A DNA stretch of 64,000 bases from Saccharothrix sp. ALI-22-I (GTDB lineage Bacteria; Actinomycetota; Actinomycetes; Mycobacteriales; Pseudonocardiaceae), in NCBI RefSeq assembly GCF_001984175.1, contig NZ_MTQP01000067.1, positions 248,001-312,000 on the forward strand, in the 5' to 3' direction. The notes under the pieces were generated by a model. It did no database searches. It saw nothing but the letters and a program-made list of their open reading frames with translations, and was not told the origin of the DNA. Positions 51,995 to 61,848 of the stretch are shown one piece after another; within the stretch, counting starts at the first letter, position 1, and each line of letters starts with the position of its first letter. Made by a program: the position numbers and the translations under genes.

Positions 51995-53884
51995 ATGACC
52001 GCAGTGGATCCCGACAAGCACGTTGACGAGCGCACCGCCCGCAAGGTCGCCGAACAGGCCCGCGAGAAGCGCTGGCGCCAGCCCAGCTTCGGCAAGGAGC
52101 TCTTCCTCGGCCACTTCCGCCTCGACCTGATCCACCCGCACCCCAGTGGCTCCGCGGAGGACCGGGAACGTGGCGAGACGTTCCTGACCGCCCTGCGCGA
52201 GTTCTGCGAGAACTCCGTGGACGGTGCGCTGATCGAGCGCCAGGCCCGCATCCCCGACCACGTGCTGACCGGCCTCAAGCAGCTCGGGGCGTTCGGCATG
52301 AAGATCAAGCCCGAGTACGGCGGGCTCGGGTTGTCCCAGGTGTACTACAACCGGGCGTTGATGATGGTCGGCTCGGTCAGCCCGGCCCTGGGCGCACTGC
52401 TGTCCGCGCACCAGTCCATCGGTGTCCCGCAGCCGCTCGCCCTGTTCGGCACGGACGAGCAGAAGCGCGCCTACCTGCCCCGCTGCGCGACCGGCGCGAT
52501 CAGCGCGTTCCTGCTCACCGAGCCGGACGTGGGCAGCGACCCGGCCCGCCTCGGCACCACGGCCACGCCCACCGACGACGGGTACGTGCTCGACGGCGTC
52601 AAGCTGTGGACGACGAACGGCGTGGTCGCCGACCTGCTCGTGGTGATGGCCCAGGTACCCGGCAAGGGCATCAGCGCGTTCGTGGTGGAGGGCGACTCGC
52701 CGGGCATCACGGTGGAGAACCGGAACGAGTTCATGGGCCTGCGCGGCCTGGAGAACGGCGTCACCCGGTTCCACCAGGTCCACGTGCCCAAGGCCAACCT
52801 GATCGGCAATGAGGGCGCGGGCCTCAAGATCGCGCTCACCACCTTGAACACCGGCCGGCTGTCGCTGCCGGCCCTGTGCGCGGGCGCGGCGAAGTGGTGC
52901 CTGAAGATCGCTCGCGAGTGGTCCGCGGAACGGGTCCAGTGGGGTCTGCCGATCGGCAAGCACGAGGCCATCGCGGGCAAGGTGGCGTTCATCGCGGCCA
53001 CCGCGTACGCGCTGGAGGCCGTGCTCGACCTGTCCAGCGAACTGGCCGACGCGGGCGGGCACGACATCCGCATCGAGGCGGCCCTGGCCAAGCTCTACGG
53101 CTCGGAGATGGCCTGGCTGGTCGCGGACGAGCTGGTCCAGCTGCGCGGCGGTCGCGGCTACGAGACGGCGGCGTCCATGGCCGCCCGCGGCGAGCGCGGC
53201 GTGCCAGCCGAGCAGATGTTGCGCGACCTGCGGATCAACCGGATCTTCGAGGGCTCGACCGAGATCATGCACCTGCTGATCGCGCGGGAGGCGGTGGACG
53301 CGCACCTCGCCGTGGCCGGGGACATCATCGACCCGGAAGCGGACACCAAGCGCAAGGCCCAGGCGGTCGCGAAGGCCGGTGGGTTCTACGCGAAGTGGTT
53401 GCCGACGCTCGTGGTCGGCAAGGGCCAGGTGCCGCGGGCGTACGCGGAGTTCGGGCCGTTGGCCGGGCACCTGCGGTTCGTCGAGCGGGCCAGCCGCAAG
53501 CTGGCCAGGCAGACGTTCTACGCGATGTCGCGCTGGCAGGGCCGGATGGAGCGCAAGCAGCGGTTCCTGGCCCGGGTGGTGGACATCGGCGCGGAGCTGT
53601 TCGCGATCAGCGCGTCGTGCGTGAAGGCGGCGGCGGACGGCGACCGGGCGGTGGAGCTGGCGGACGCGTTCGCCGCGCAGGCACGGGTCCGGGTGGACGA
53701 GCTGTTCGACCGGTTGTGGCGGAACTCCGACGACTCGGATCTGAGGCTGGCGCGGCACGTGCTGGAGGGCCGGTTCACGTGGCTCGAAGAAGGCGTTCTG
53801 GATCCGTCCAGCCCAGGGCCGTGGATCGCGGACTCGACGCACCGGGCCTCCACGGCGCGCAACGCGCACCGCAAGACTCCGTAG
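51995..53884 (+). CDS. Acyl-CoA dehydrogenase, long form
   Basis: 629 residues. The acyl-CoA dehydrogenase core (about 40-430) has FLLTEPDVGSDPARLGTTAT, LRGLENGVTRFHQVHVPKAN, LRGGRGYETAASMAARGERG and RINRIFEGSTEIMHLLIARE. A C-terminal helical extension of about 180 residues matches the large bacterial FadE-type group. Oxidises fatty acyl-CoA with FAD. Preceded by GAGG. Function in beta-oxidation is by family; chain length preference is unknown. Confidence 0.9.
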   Translation: MTAVDPDKHVDERTARKVAEQAREKRWRQPSFGKELFLGHFRLDLIHPHPSGSAEDRERGETFLTALREFCENSVDGALIERQARIPDHVLTGLKQLGAFGMKIKPEYGGLGLSQVYYNRALMMVGSVSPALGALLSAHQSIGVPQPLALFGTDEQKRAYLPRCATGAISAFLLTEPDVGSDPARLGTTATPTDDGYVLDGVKLWTTNGVVADLLVVMAQVPGKGISAFVVEGDSPGITVENRNEFMGLRGLENGVTRFHQVHVPKANLIGNEGAGLKIALTTLNTGRLSLPALCAGAAKWCLKIAREWSAERVQWGLPIGKHEAIAGKVAFIAATAYALEAVLDLSSELADAGGHDIRIEAALAKLYGSEMAWLVADELVQLRGGRGYETAASMAARGERGVPAEQMLRDLRINRIFEGSTEIMHLLIAREAVDAHLAVAGDIIDPEADTKRKAQAVAKAGGFYAKWLPTLVVGKGQVPRAYAEFGPLAGHLRFVERASRKLARQTFYAMSRWQGRMERKQRFLARVVDIGAELFAISASCVKAAADGDRAVELADAFAAQARVRVDELFDRLWRNSDDSDLRLARHVLEGRFTWLEEGVLDPSSPGPWIADSTHRASTARNAHRKTP

Positions 53885-53909
53885 TCGGAAGTAGTCCGGG
53901 AGTAGTTGC

Positions 53910-53946
53910 ACGGGGCAGGTGTTTGCGGGCGCGGCACCTGCCCCGT
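53910..53946 (+). terminator. Terminator after acyl-CoA dehydrogenase
   Basis: Perfect 12-bp stem, ACGGGGCAGGTG (53910-53921) with CACCTGCCCCGT (53935-53946), 13-nt loop. It lies 26 nt past the stop codon. Confidence 0.75.
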
Positions 53947-53951
53947 GTCCG

Positions 53952-53990
53952 GTCGAAAGGGGACTACGTCCCCCGTACTCCCCTTTCGAC
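53952..53990. repeat. Second inverted repeat in the ACAD/ROK gap
   Basis: Perfect 12-bp arms, GTCGAAAGGGGA (53952-53963) and TCCCCTTTCGAC (53979-53990), with a 15-nt loop that can pair a further ACG/CGT. It directly follows the terminator. The rest of the gap to 54119 holds no gene and no clear site apart from a 7-bp TCGAGTG/CACTCGA pair. Confidence 0.65.
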
Positions 53991-54119
53991 TCCCCTAGCA
54001 ACTATCGGAAGGACACACACACCCTCCAGGAGGAGGTGCCGGTAACGCTAGGTCATTACTCACCAGTTAAGACTTACGACAATCGAGTGAATCACCAGGT
54101 GAGGGGCACTCGACTACTC

Positions 54120-55307
54120 TCAGAGAATGACTACTCTCCGTCGATCGAACACCAGTTCGCGGGCCGAGCGCAGCCCGATCGCGACCGCGCCGCTGAGCAC
54201 CGCGCCGTCACCGAGCTCGCCCGCCACGATCCGCGGCACCAACGGCGTCATCCGGCGCAACGCGGCCTCCATCGGCTCCTGGAGCAGGTCGGTGTTGCTG
54301 CCGATGCCGCCGCCGAGCACCACCAGCTCGGGGTCGATCACCGCCACCACCGACGCCACCACGAACGCCAACCGCTCCGCCTCGTCGCGCACCGCCAACA
54401 GCGCCCGTTCGTCACCGGACTTCGCCGCCGTGAACACCTCGCGCGCCGACTTCACCACCAGACCGCGCTGCTTCGCCAACGCCACCACGGATTCCGCCGC
54501 CACGGCCGCCTCGACCTGACCGCGCTGCCGTCCGTCCTCTTCGGACTGACCGGTGTAGGGCAGGTAGCCGACTTCGCCCGCCGCGCCGTGCGCGCCGCGG
54601 AACAACCGGCCGTCCACCACGATCCCCATGCCGATCCCAGTGCCGACGGTGACGCACACGAACACGTCCACGTCCCGTGCCACCCCGTACGCCTGCTCGC
54701 CGACCGCGGCCAGGTTCGCGTCGTTCTCCACCACCAGACCGGGACCCAGCTCGGCCTCCAGGTCGTCCAGCAGGCCGGGTCGCTCCCACCCTGGCAGGTT
54801 CGGCGCGTGGTGCAGCGTCCGGTCGTGCGGATCGGGCACGCCGGGCGTGCCGACCACCTTCACCACCAGGTCGGCCAACGACAGGCCGGCATCGGACACC
54901 GTCCGCTCCGCCAGCTCGCGCACCGTGCGGACCAGCGCCGACGCCGAACGGCACCGGTTGCGCTCGTCCACCCGCGCGATCACCGAACCCGCCAGGTCCG
55001 CCACCGCCACCCGGATCCGCTGCCGGCCGATGTCCACGCCCAGCACGTGCCCCGCCGCCGGGTTCGGCTCGTAGAGCATCGCCGACCGGCCCGGACCGGC
55101 CGTGGTGCGGCCGATGGGGCGCACCAGACCGTGCTGCTCCAGGTCCAACAACGCCTGGCCCACCGTCGGTTTCGACAGCCCGGTGTCCTTGGCGATCTGC
55201 GGCCTCGTCGCCGGACCGTCGGCACGCAGGCGGTCGAGCACCGCGCGCTGGTTGAGCACGCGCATCCCCGCGGGGGTGCCCACCGGGGGCGACTTCCGGA
55301 CCGTCAC
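54120..55307 (-). CDS. ROK-family transcriptional regulator
   Basis: 395 residues. The N-terminal winged HTH (VLDRLRADGPATRPQIAKDT, GLSKPTVGQALLDLEQHGLV) is followed by the ROK sugar-kinase fold with GVDIGRQRIRVAVADLAGSV and CVTVGTGIGMGIVVDG. The zinc cluster of most ROK proteins (CxCGxxGC) is absent and replaced by GQSEEDGRQRGQVEAAV, so it is probably a regulator and not a kinase. Divergent from the GH92 mannosidase, the likely target. Confidence 0.88.
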   Translation of the reverse strand: MTVRKSPPVGTPAGMRVLNQRAVLDRLRADGPATRPQIAKDTGLSKPTVGQALLDLEQHGLVRPIGRTTAGPGRSAMLYEPNPAAGHVLGVDIGRQRIRVAVADLAGSVIARVDERNRCRSASALVRTVRELAERTVSDAGLSLADLVVKVVGTPGVPDPHDRTLHHAPNLPGWERPGLLDDLEAELGPGLVVENDANLAAVGEQAYGVARDVDVFVCVTVGTGIGMGIVVDGRLFRGAHGAAGEVGYLPYTGQSEEDGRQRGQVEAAVAAESVVALAKQRGLVVKSAREVFTAAKSGDERALLAVRDEAERLAFVVASVVAVIDPELVVLGGGIGSNTDLLQEPMEAALRRMTPLVPRIVAGELGDGAVLSGAVAIGLRSARELVFDRRRVVIL

Positions 55308-55443
55308 AGCGAGTGAGTCTAGATCGGTTGGAGCAACCTCCGGACAGGCTTGCGGACAAGTTGGCGAACCACCCTTGACAACGATGTCAGATTCCCCCTT
55401 TGCTCGCTGAGGATCGGCTGTTCACCGGCGGAGGGCGTGCGCA
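55308..55443. promoter_or_regulatory. ROK/GH92 divergent promoter region
   Basis: 136-nt gap between divergent starts. TTGACA (55375-55380) is a good -35 on the plus strand with no strong -10 at the right spacing. GGAGG lies 9 nt before the GH92 ATG. Any ROK operator is not identifiable by eye. Confidence 0.35.
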
Positions 55444-58400
55444 ATGGGGCACATGCGAAATCGGAGATCGCTGGCGGTCGTGGCGACGATCGCACTGGTG
55501 TTGGGAGGCGTGGGAGGCTGGTTCTCCGCGACCGCCGCACCGGGGGAGCCAACCGTGAGAGAGACGCTCTTCGCCACGTCGTTCGAGGACGGGCAACCGC
55601 AGCCGAAGTGGTCCAGCACGGTGGAAACCGGCCCGGACGGCAAGCCGAAGACTTCGGGCGTCAACGGCTCGGACTCCACCAGCATCCCCGGCAACGTCAC
55701 CGATCGGGTGATCGACGTGGCCGCCAACTCCGAGAACACCGGATCGAGTGAAGTCAAAGAGAACCTGGTCGACGGCAGCGTGTTGTCGAAGTGGCTCACC
55801 TTCACCTCGACCGGCTGGGTCCGGTTCACCTTCGCCGAGCCGGTCGCGGTCAAGCGCTACGCGATGTCGTCGGCCAACGACGCGCCCGAGCGCGACCCGA
55901 AGGACTGGACGCTGCGCGCCTCCAACGACGGCACGACGTGGACGACGATCGACACCCGATCAGGTGAAGTGTTCGCGAAGCGGTTGGAGACCAAGGCCTA
56001 CGACATCGCCAACACCGAGGCGTTCCGGTTCTACCAGCTGGACATCTCCGCGAACGCGGGCGGCGTGAACCTGATCCAGCTCGCCGAGGTGCAGTTCTCC
56101 GACGGCTCCACCACCCCGCCGGCGCAGAACATGCGGACCACCGTGGGCAAGGGCGCCAACGGCGGCTACAACGCCAAGGCGTGGGCGGGGTTCACCGGGC
56201 TGAAGGCGTTGCGGTACCAGGGGACGCACGTGGTGGCTGACAGGGGCTACTCGTACAACAAGGTCTTCGACGTCGACATCCCGGTCACGCCGAGCACCGA
56301 GCTGTCGTACCTGATCTTCCCGTCGTTCACCACGGACGACCTGAACTACCCGGCCACGTTCGTGTCGCTGGACCTCGCGTTCGCCGACGGCACCTACCTC
56401 AGCGACCTCGGCGCACGCGACCAGCACGGGTTCGAGCTGTCACCGCGCGGCCAGGGCGCGGCGAAATCGCTCTACACCAACCAGTGGAACCGGATCGCGT
56501 CGGTGATCGGCGCGGTGGCGGCCGGCAAGACGATCAAGCGCATCCTGGTCGCCTACGACAACCCCAAGGGCCCGGCCGGGTTCAACGGCTGGATCGACGA
56601 CATCGCGGTGAAGTCGGCGCCCGTCGTCGTGGAACGACCGCGTCCGTCGGACTGGGTGCTGACGACCCGCGGCACGAACTCCAGCGGCTCGTTCTCGCGG
56701 GGCAACAACTTCCCGGCCACCGCGGTGCCGCACGGCTTCAACTTCTGGTCGCCCATGACGAACGCGGGCTCGATCAGCTGGCTGTACGAGTACGCGAAGA
56801 CCAACAACCGGGACAACCTGCCCACGTTGCAGGCGTTCACCGCGAGTCACGAGCCGAGCCCGTGGATGGGTGACCGGCAGACGTTCCAGGTGATGCCGTC
56901 GACGGGCACGCCGACGGCCGACCGCGCGGTGCGCGCGCTGCCGTTCCGGCACGAGAACGAGACCGCGCGGGCGCACTACTACGGCGTGACGTTCGAGAAC
57001 GGGATGCGCACCGAGATCGCGCCGACCGACCACGCCGCGCTGTTCCGGTTCACCTTCACGGGTGATTCGTCGAACCTGGTGTTCGACAACGTCAACAACA
57101 GCGGCGGGCTGACGTTGGACCCGGCTTCGGGTGTCGTGACCGGTTTTTCCGACGTCAAGAGCGGGCTGTCCACCGGCGCGACCAGGCTGTTCGTGTACGG
57201 CGTGGTGGACAAGCCGGTTACGTCGAGCGGGCGGCTGACCGGAGTGGGTCGGGACAACGTGGCGGGCTTCTTCCAGTTCGACACGTCGGGCGACAAGACC
57301 GTGACGATGAAGATCGCCACCTCACTGCTCAGCGTCGACCAGGCCCGTCGCAACCTGGAGCAGGAGGTGTCCACTTCGGACACGTTCGACTCGGTGCGCG
57401 ACCGGGCGCAGCAGGCGTGGGACCGCGTCCTGGGCATGGTCGAGGTCGAAGGGGCCTCGGAGGACCAGCTGACCACGCTGTACTCGAACCTCTACCGGCT
57501 CTACCTCTACCCGAACTCGGGCTTCGAGAACACCGGCACCGCCGCCGCGCCCAAGTACCAGTACGCGTCGCCGGTGCAGGCCGCCGGGCCGTCCACCCCG
57601 ACGCAGACCGGCGCGAAGGTCGTGGACGGCAAGATCTACGTCAACAACGGGTTCTGGGACACCTACCGGACCACCTGGCCCGCGTACAGCTTGCTGACGC
57701 CCAAGAAGGCCGGTGAGCTGGCGGACGGGTTCGTGCAGCAGTACCGCGACGGCGGGTGGGTCTCGCGCTGGTCCTCCCCCGGTTACGCGAACCTGATGAC
57801 CGGCACCAGCTCCGACGTGGCGTTCGCCGACGCGTACGTCAAGGGCGTGCGCGAGTTCGACGTGAAGGCCGCCTACGACGCGGCGGTGAAGAACGCGACC
57901 GTGGCGCCGCCGAACGCGGGCGTCGGGCGCAAGGGCCTGGACACGTCGATCTTCACCGGCTACACGTCCACCGCCACCGGCGAGGGCATGTCGTGGGCGA
58001 TCGAGGGTTATGTCAACGACTACGGCATCGCGAACATGGCCCGAACGCTGTACGAGCAGACCGGCGACGCGCAGTACCAGGCGTCTTACGAGTACTTCTC
58101 GAACCGGGCTCAGAACTACGTGCACATGTTCGATCCCGCGACCGGGTTCTTCCAGGGCCGCAACCCGGACGGCACGCGGCGGGCGTCCCCCGAGGAGTAC
58201 GACCCGCGCGAGTGGGGTCACGACTACACCGAGACCAACGGCTGGAACATGGCGTTCTCGGTGCCGCACGACGGCCAGGGCCTGGCCAACCTGTACGGCG
58301 GCCGGGACGGGCTGGGCGCGAAGCTGGACGAGTTCTTCGCCACCCCGGAGACGGCGAAGTTCCCCGGCTCGTACGGCGGCGTCATCCACGAGATGACCGA

Positions 58401-59706
58401 GGCGCGGGACGTGCGGATGGGGCAGCTGGGGCACTCGAACCAGGTGTCGCACCACATCGCGTACATGTACGACTACGCCGGTCAGCCGTGGAAGACGCAG
58501 GAGAAGGTGCGCGAGATCCTGTCCCGGTTGTACCTGGGCAGCGAGATCGGGCAGGGCTACCCCGGGGATGAGGACAACGGCGAGCAGTCGGCGTGGTGGC
58601 TGTTCAGCGCGATGGGGTTCTACCCGTTGCAGATGGGCAACGCTTCGTACGCGATCGGGTCGCCGCTGTTCAAGAAGATGACCGTGCACCTGGAGAACGG
58701 GCGTTCGTTGGTGATCAACGCGCCTCGTAACAGTGCGGGGAACATCTACGTGCAGTCGTTGAAGGTGAACGGGAAGAAGTGGGACAAGTCGTACCTGCCG
58801 CACTCGGAGATCGCGTCCGGGGGCGTGCTGGACTTCGAGATGGGATCGTCGCCGTCGCGGTGGGCCACCGGGCCGGACGCCGCGCCGCCGTCGTTGACCA
58901 CGGGTTCCGCCGTTCCGACGCCGCTGCGGGACGTGACCTCTTTGGGGACGGTGACCGGGGCGCCGTCGTCGTTGCTGGACAACACCTCGCAGACGTCGGG
59001 GGCGTTGTCGTGGTTGCAGGTGAGCCTCCCGGACAAGAAGGAGAGCGCCACGTTCTACACGCTCACGTCCGGTAAAGACGCGGGTGATCCGGCTTCGTGG
59101 GTGCTGAAGGGCTCGTACGACGGTGTCGCCTGGACCACTGTGGATGAGCGGTCCGGGGAGGAGTTCGCGTGGCGGCAGCAGACGCGGGCGTTCAAGATCG
59201 CCCGACCGGGTCACTACCAGCACTACCGGCTGGAGTTCCCCGGTGCGTCGACGTTGGCCGAGTTCGAGCTGCTGGCGAAGCCGTTCGTGACTTGCTCGTC
59301 CGTGGTCACCGGTGAGCACGCCGGGCCGTTGCAGGTCTCGGGCATCACCTGCCTGGATGGAGCTTCCGTCGCCGGTCCGGTGACCGTGTCGGCGGGCGCG
59401 TCGCTGTACGTGTTCGGCGGGTCGGTGCGCGGTCCGGTGTCGGCGGCCGGTGCGGCGGCGGTCGTGCTGGTGGACACGTCGGTCGGCGGGCCGGTGCACA
59501 TCACCGGGACGTCCGGTCAGGTGTCACTGGAGCGGGTGAACGTCGGCGGTCCGGTGAGCCTGGCGGGCAACAAGGGCGGGTCCGTATTAGCCGGCAACAC
59601 CATCGGCGGACCGCTGTCTTGCACCGGCAGCGACCCGGCGCCGGTGGACAACGGGTGGGCGAACGAGGTGCGCGGCCCCAAATCCGGACAGTGCTCTTCG
59701 CTGTAG
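55444..59706 (+). CDS. Secreted GH92 alpha-mannosidase with two discoidin-like domains
   Basis: 1420 residues with a Sec signal peptide (MRNRRSLAVVATIALVLGGV; cleavage after about 40). A first F5/8 type C-like carbohydrate-binding domain lies at about 75-220. The GH92 catalytic region spans about 400-1150, with MGDRQTFQVMPSTG, the acid/base area HEMTEARDVRMGQLGHSNQ and PGDEDNGEQSAWWLFSAMGF. A second discoidin-like domain is at about 1170-1280. The last about 120 residues repeat V-x-GPV-type turns, suggesting a beta-helix. GH92 enzymes are calcium-dependent exo-mannosidases acting on N-glycan, yeast or other mannans. Controlled presumably by the divergent ROK protein. Confidence 0.92.
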   Translation: MGHMRNRRSLAVVATIALVLGGVGGWFSATAAPGEPTVRETLFATSFEDGQPQPKWSSTVETGPDGKPKTSGVNGSDSTSIPGNVTDRVIDVAANSENTGSSEVKENLVDGSVLSKWLTFTSTGWVRFTFAEPVAVKRYAMSSANDAPERDPKDWTLRASNDGTTWTTIDTRSGEVFAKRLETKAYDIANTEAFRFYQLDISANAGGVNLIQLAEVQFSDGSTTPPAQNMRTTVGKGANGGYNAKAWAGFTGLKALRYQGTHVVADRGYSYNKVFDVDIPVTPSTELSYLIFPSFTTDDLNYPATFVSLDLAFADGTYLSDLGARDQHGFELSPRGQGAAKSLYTNQWNRIASVIGAVAAGKTIKRILVAYDNPKGPAGFNGWIDDIAVKSAPVVVERPRPSDWVLTTRGTNSSGSFSRGNNFPATAVPHGFNFWSPMTNAGSISWLYEYAKTNNRDNLPTLQAFTASHEPSPWMGDRQTFQVMPSTGTPTADRAVRALPFRHENETARAHYYGVTFENGMRTEIAPTDHAALFRFTFTGDSSNLVFDNVNNSGGLTLDPASGVVTGFSDVKSGLSTGATRLFVYGVVDKPVTSSGRLTGVGRDNVAGFFQFDTSGDKTVTMKIATSLLSVDQARRNLEQEVSTSDTFDSVRDRAQQAWDRVLGMVEVEGASEDQLTTLYSNLYRLYLYPNSGFENTGTAAAPKYQYASPVQAAGPSTPTQTGAKVVDGKIYVNNGFWDTYRTTWPAYSLLTPKKAGELADGFVQQYRDGGWVSRWSSPGYANLMTGTSSDVAFADAYVKGVREFDVKAAYDAAVKNATVAPPNAGVGRKGLDTSIFTGYTSTATGEGMSWAIEGYVNDYGIANMARTLYEQTGDAQYQASYEYFSNRAQNYVHMFDPATGFFQGRNPDGTRRASPEEYDPREWGHDYTETNGWNMAFSVPHDGQGLANLYGGRDGLGAKLDEFFATPETAKFPGSYGGVIHEMTEARDVRMGQLGHSNQVSHHIAYMYDYAGQPWKTQEKVREILSRLYLGSEIGQGYPGDEDNGEQSAWWLFSAMGFYPLQMGNASYAIGSPLFKKMTVHLENGRSLVINAPRNSAGNIYVQSLKVNGKKWDKSYLPHSEIASGGVLDFEMGSSPSRWATGPDAAPPSLTTGSAVPTPLRDVTSLGTVTGAPSSLLDNTSQTSGALSWLQVSLPDKKESATFYTLTSGKDAGDPASWVLKGSYDGVAWTTVDERSGEEFAWRQQTRAFKIARPGHYQHYRLEFPGASTLAEFELLAKPFVTCSSVVTGEHAGPLQVSGITCLDGASVAGPVTVSAGASLYVFGGSVRGPVSAAGAAAVVLVDTSVGGPVHITGTSGQVSLERVNVGGPVSLAGNKGGSVLAGNTIGGPLSCTGSDPAPVDNGWANEVRGPKSGQCSSL

Positions 59707-59719
59707 TTCCTGGTTCGGG

Positions 59720-60628
59720 TCACCAGGAGATTTCGCGACACCTCTCCGCGGAATCTCCTGGTTCGACCTGAAGCGTGGCGTGCTCGATGTGGTAGCGCTG
59801 GGCCAGCAACGTCTGGGCGGCGTGCAGGACTTCGGCCGGGTCGACGTAGTCGCGGGTGGTGAGGTGGGCGGAGGCGACCTCCATGCCCGAGGTGAGCGTC
59901 CAGACGTGCAGGTCGTGCGCCTCGGCGACGCCCGGGAGGCGGCTCAGGTCGGCCTGCATCTCGGCGACGTCCACGCGTTCCGGGGCGTGCTGGAAGAGGA
60001 TGCGCAGCGCGCTCGCGGCCAGTTTGTAGGTGCGCGGGAGGACCCACAGGCCGATCGCGACACCCATGATGGGGTCGGCGTAACGCCACCCGAAGATCAA
60101 CGTCACCGCGCCGCTGATGAGCACACCGACCGAGCCGATGAGGTCGGCCAGGACCTCCAGGTACGCGCCCCGGACGTTGATGCTGTCCTTGGCGCCCTCC
60201 CTCAGCATGAGGAACGAGACAACGTTGGCCACCAGGCCCGCGGTGGCGGCGAGGATGACCGGCAACCCAGGCACCTCCGGCGGGTTGCCGAACCGTCCAA
60301 CGGCCTCGTACACGACATAGCCCGCAACGCCGAACAGCAGCACGGCGTTGGCCAGCGCGGCCAGCACCTCGGCCCGGTAGAGCCCGAACGTGCGACTGCC
60401 GCCCGTGCGGACGCGGCGGGCCAGCATGATGGCGGCGAGGGCCATGCCGACGCCCAGGACGTCGGTGAGCATGTGGGCGGCGTCCGAGATCAGCGCCAGC
60501 GACCCGGTGGCGATGCCGACGACGAACTCGACGGCCATGAAAGCCGCACCGATGCCGAAGGCGATCCACAGCCGGCCGAGGTGCTTGGCGCTCCCCGACG
60601 ACACACCGTGGCCATGTCCGTGACCCAT
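59720..60628 (-). CDS. czcD: CDF-family metal cation exporter (CzcD/ZitB-like)
   Basis: 302 residues with six membrane helices. The N-terminus MGHGHGHGVSSGS is His-rich. The TM2 metal site is DAAHMLTD (HxxxD). The TM5 site reads YLEVLADLIGSVG, with Glu where CzcD usually has His, so the transport site is HD-ED. The cytosolic C-terminal domain HDLHVWTLTSGMEVASAHLT is present. Exports Zn, Co, Cd or Mn by proton antiport; which metal cannot be told. Confidence 0.92.
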   Translation of the reverse strand: MGHGHGHGVSSGSAKHLGRLWIAFGIGAAFMAVEFVVGIATGSLALISDAAHMLTDVLGVGMALAAIMLARRVRTGGSRTFGLYRAEVLAALANAVLLFGVAGYVVYEAVGRFGNPPEVPGLPVILAATAGLVANVVSFLMLREGAKDSINVRGAYLEVLADLIGSVGVLISGAVTLIFGWRYADPIMGVAIGLWVLPRTYKLAASALRILFQHAPERVDVAEMQADLSRLPGVAEAHDLHVWTLTSGMEVASAHLTTRDYVDPAEVLHAAQTLLAQRYHIEHATLQVEPGDSAERCREISW

Positions 60629-60714
60629 CCTCGGAACATATAGTCACATGCGCATGAGTGCAACTCGCCTGTCAGTCGCACCACACCCGTCCCACTACCC
60701 GGACGCACTCGTCC

Positions 60715-61533
60715 TCATTTACCCCCACCCACACGGTCAATCACATCCTCGATGTGCCGGGCGACCTCCTCCGGATGCGTCCGAGGCGCCCAGTGACCGG
60801 CGTGCAGCACGCTACGACTGAGTTCCCCCACCCACGGCTCAGCAGCCTCCAGGTGCTCCCGAACGACGTACGGGTCGTCGGTCAACTCAACCTGGTGCAC
60901 CGGCACCCGCACCGACACCGGCCGCGCCCGCCGCCGCCCCACGTTGGCCCGGTACAACCCCAACCCGTTGACCAACTCCCGCCGCCCCGCGTGCAGCCAC
61001 CGCCGCACCACCGGAACCCTCCACACCAGCTCAGGCACCACTGGAACCTTGAACCCAGCGATATACCAAGACCGCCGCACCACCCCGAACACCTTCACCG
61101 GCCGCGACCGGTTGCGCCGAACCCAGTCCGCCACATGCCCCAAATCAGGCCCCGAGATGCTCGTGAACGACAGGAACAGGTCAGGCCGAGCCGCAACCGC
61201 CGCCCACCCCTGCGTAGACCCCCAGTCATGCCCCACCAGGTGAACCGGCCCGCCGACAACCTCCCTCACCACAGCAACAAGGTCCTCAACCAACCGCTCA
61301 ACCAAATACCCCTCCTTCCCCCCACCAGGAGCCCCAGACCCCCCAAACCCCCGCACGTCGTACCGGATCACATGGAACCGCCCACCCAACCGCCCAGCCA
61401 CCTCCCCCCACACCGCAGAGGTGTCCGGAAACCCATGCACCAACACCACCGGCACCGCCCCCACCACCCCCTCCTCCCAAACCCAAACCCGCAGGTCACC
61501 ACCCTGAACAAACCGCCCACGCCCCGGCTCCAC
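60715..61533 (-). CDS. Alpha/beta hydrolase, epoxide hydrolase/EphD-like
   Basis: 272 residues. Oxyanion HGFPDTSAVWGEVA, nucleophile Asp in VGHDWGSTQGWAAVA, and the final His in HAGHWAPRTHPEEVARHIED. Asp as nucleophile is characteristic of epoxide hydrolases and haloalkane dehalogenases. Related to the hydrolase half of EphD-type proteins in actinobacteria. GTG start. The last gene before the tRNA and integrase. Confidence 0.85.
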   Translation of the reverse strand: MEPGRGRFVQGGDLRVWVWEEGVVGAVPVVLVHGFPDTSAVWGEVAGRLGGRFHVIRYDVRGFGGSGAPGGGKEGYLVERLVEDLVAVVREVVGGPVHLVGHDWGSTQGWAAVAARPDLFLSFTSISGPDLGHVADWVRRNRSRPVKVFGVVRRSWYIAGFKVPVVPELVWRVPVVRRWLHAGRRELVNGLGLYRANVGRRRARPVSVRVPVHQVELTDDPYVVREHLEAAEPWVGELSRSVLHAGHWAPRTHPEEVARHIEDVIDRVGGGK

Positions 61534-61597
61534 ACCCAGAAGGGTAGGGGGTGAAACCCCCTGGCCCCCGTACGCTAAGCTTCTCCCCGTAGCTGCG

Positions 61598-61672
61598 GCC
61601 CCCGTAGCTCAGGGGATAGAGCACCGCCCTCCGGAGGCGGGAGCGCAGGTTCGAATCCTGCCGGGGGCACCA
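61598..61672 (+). tRNA. tRNA-Arg (anticodon CCG), CCA encoded
   Basis: Cloverleaf checks by eye: acceptor GCCCCCG (61598-61604) with CGGGGGC (61662-61668), D-stem GCTC/GAGC, anticodon stem CCGCC/GGCGG with loop CTCCGGA (anticodon CCG at 61631-61633), T-stem GCAGG/CCTGC with loop TTCGAAT, discriminator A and encoded CCA. It reads CGG. It is the integration site of the element downstream. Confidence 0.97.
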
Positions 61673-61676
61673 CCAC

Positions 61677-61720
61677 AAAAAGCCCGCTAAGCAGCACAAA
61701 TGCTGCCCGGCGGGCTTTTT
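61677..61720 (+). terminator. Terminator after tRNA-Arg
   Basis: AAAAAGCCCGC (61677-61687) pairs with GCGGGCTTTTT (61710-61720), with a smaller GCAGC/GCTGC stem inside. The T-run at the end makes it a classical intrinsic terminator. Confidence 0.9.
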
Positions 61721-61848
61721 GCTTGTCCGGCTGTGTCCGGCCAGAAACGGCCGTTTGCGGGTGTCTGTACCGATGGTGTACCGACGAGATCCCGCCGATC
61801 CTGATCAAGGGCGCGGATCAGGCCCCGTGGAGGGTGACCTCGGTCACG

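Noticed and set aside
54320..55255. Plus-strand ORFs opposite the ROK gene
   Set aside because: Shadows of a conserved minus-strand protein.
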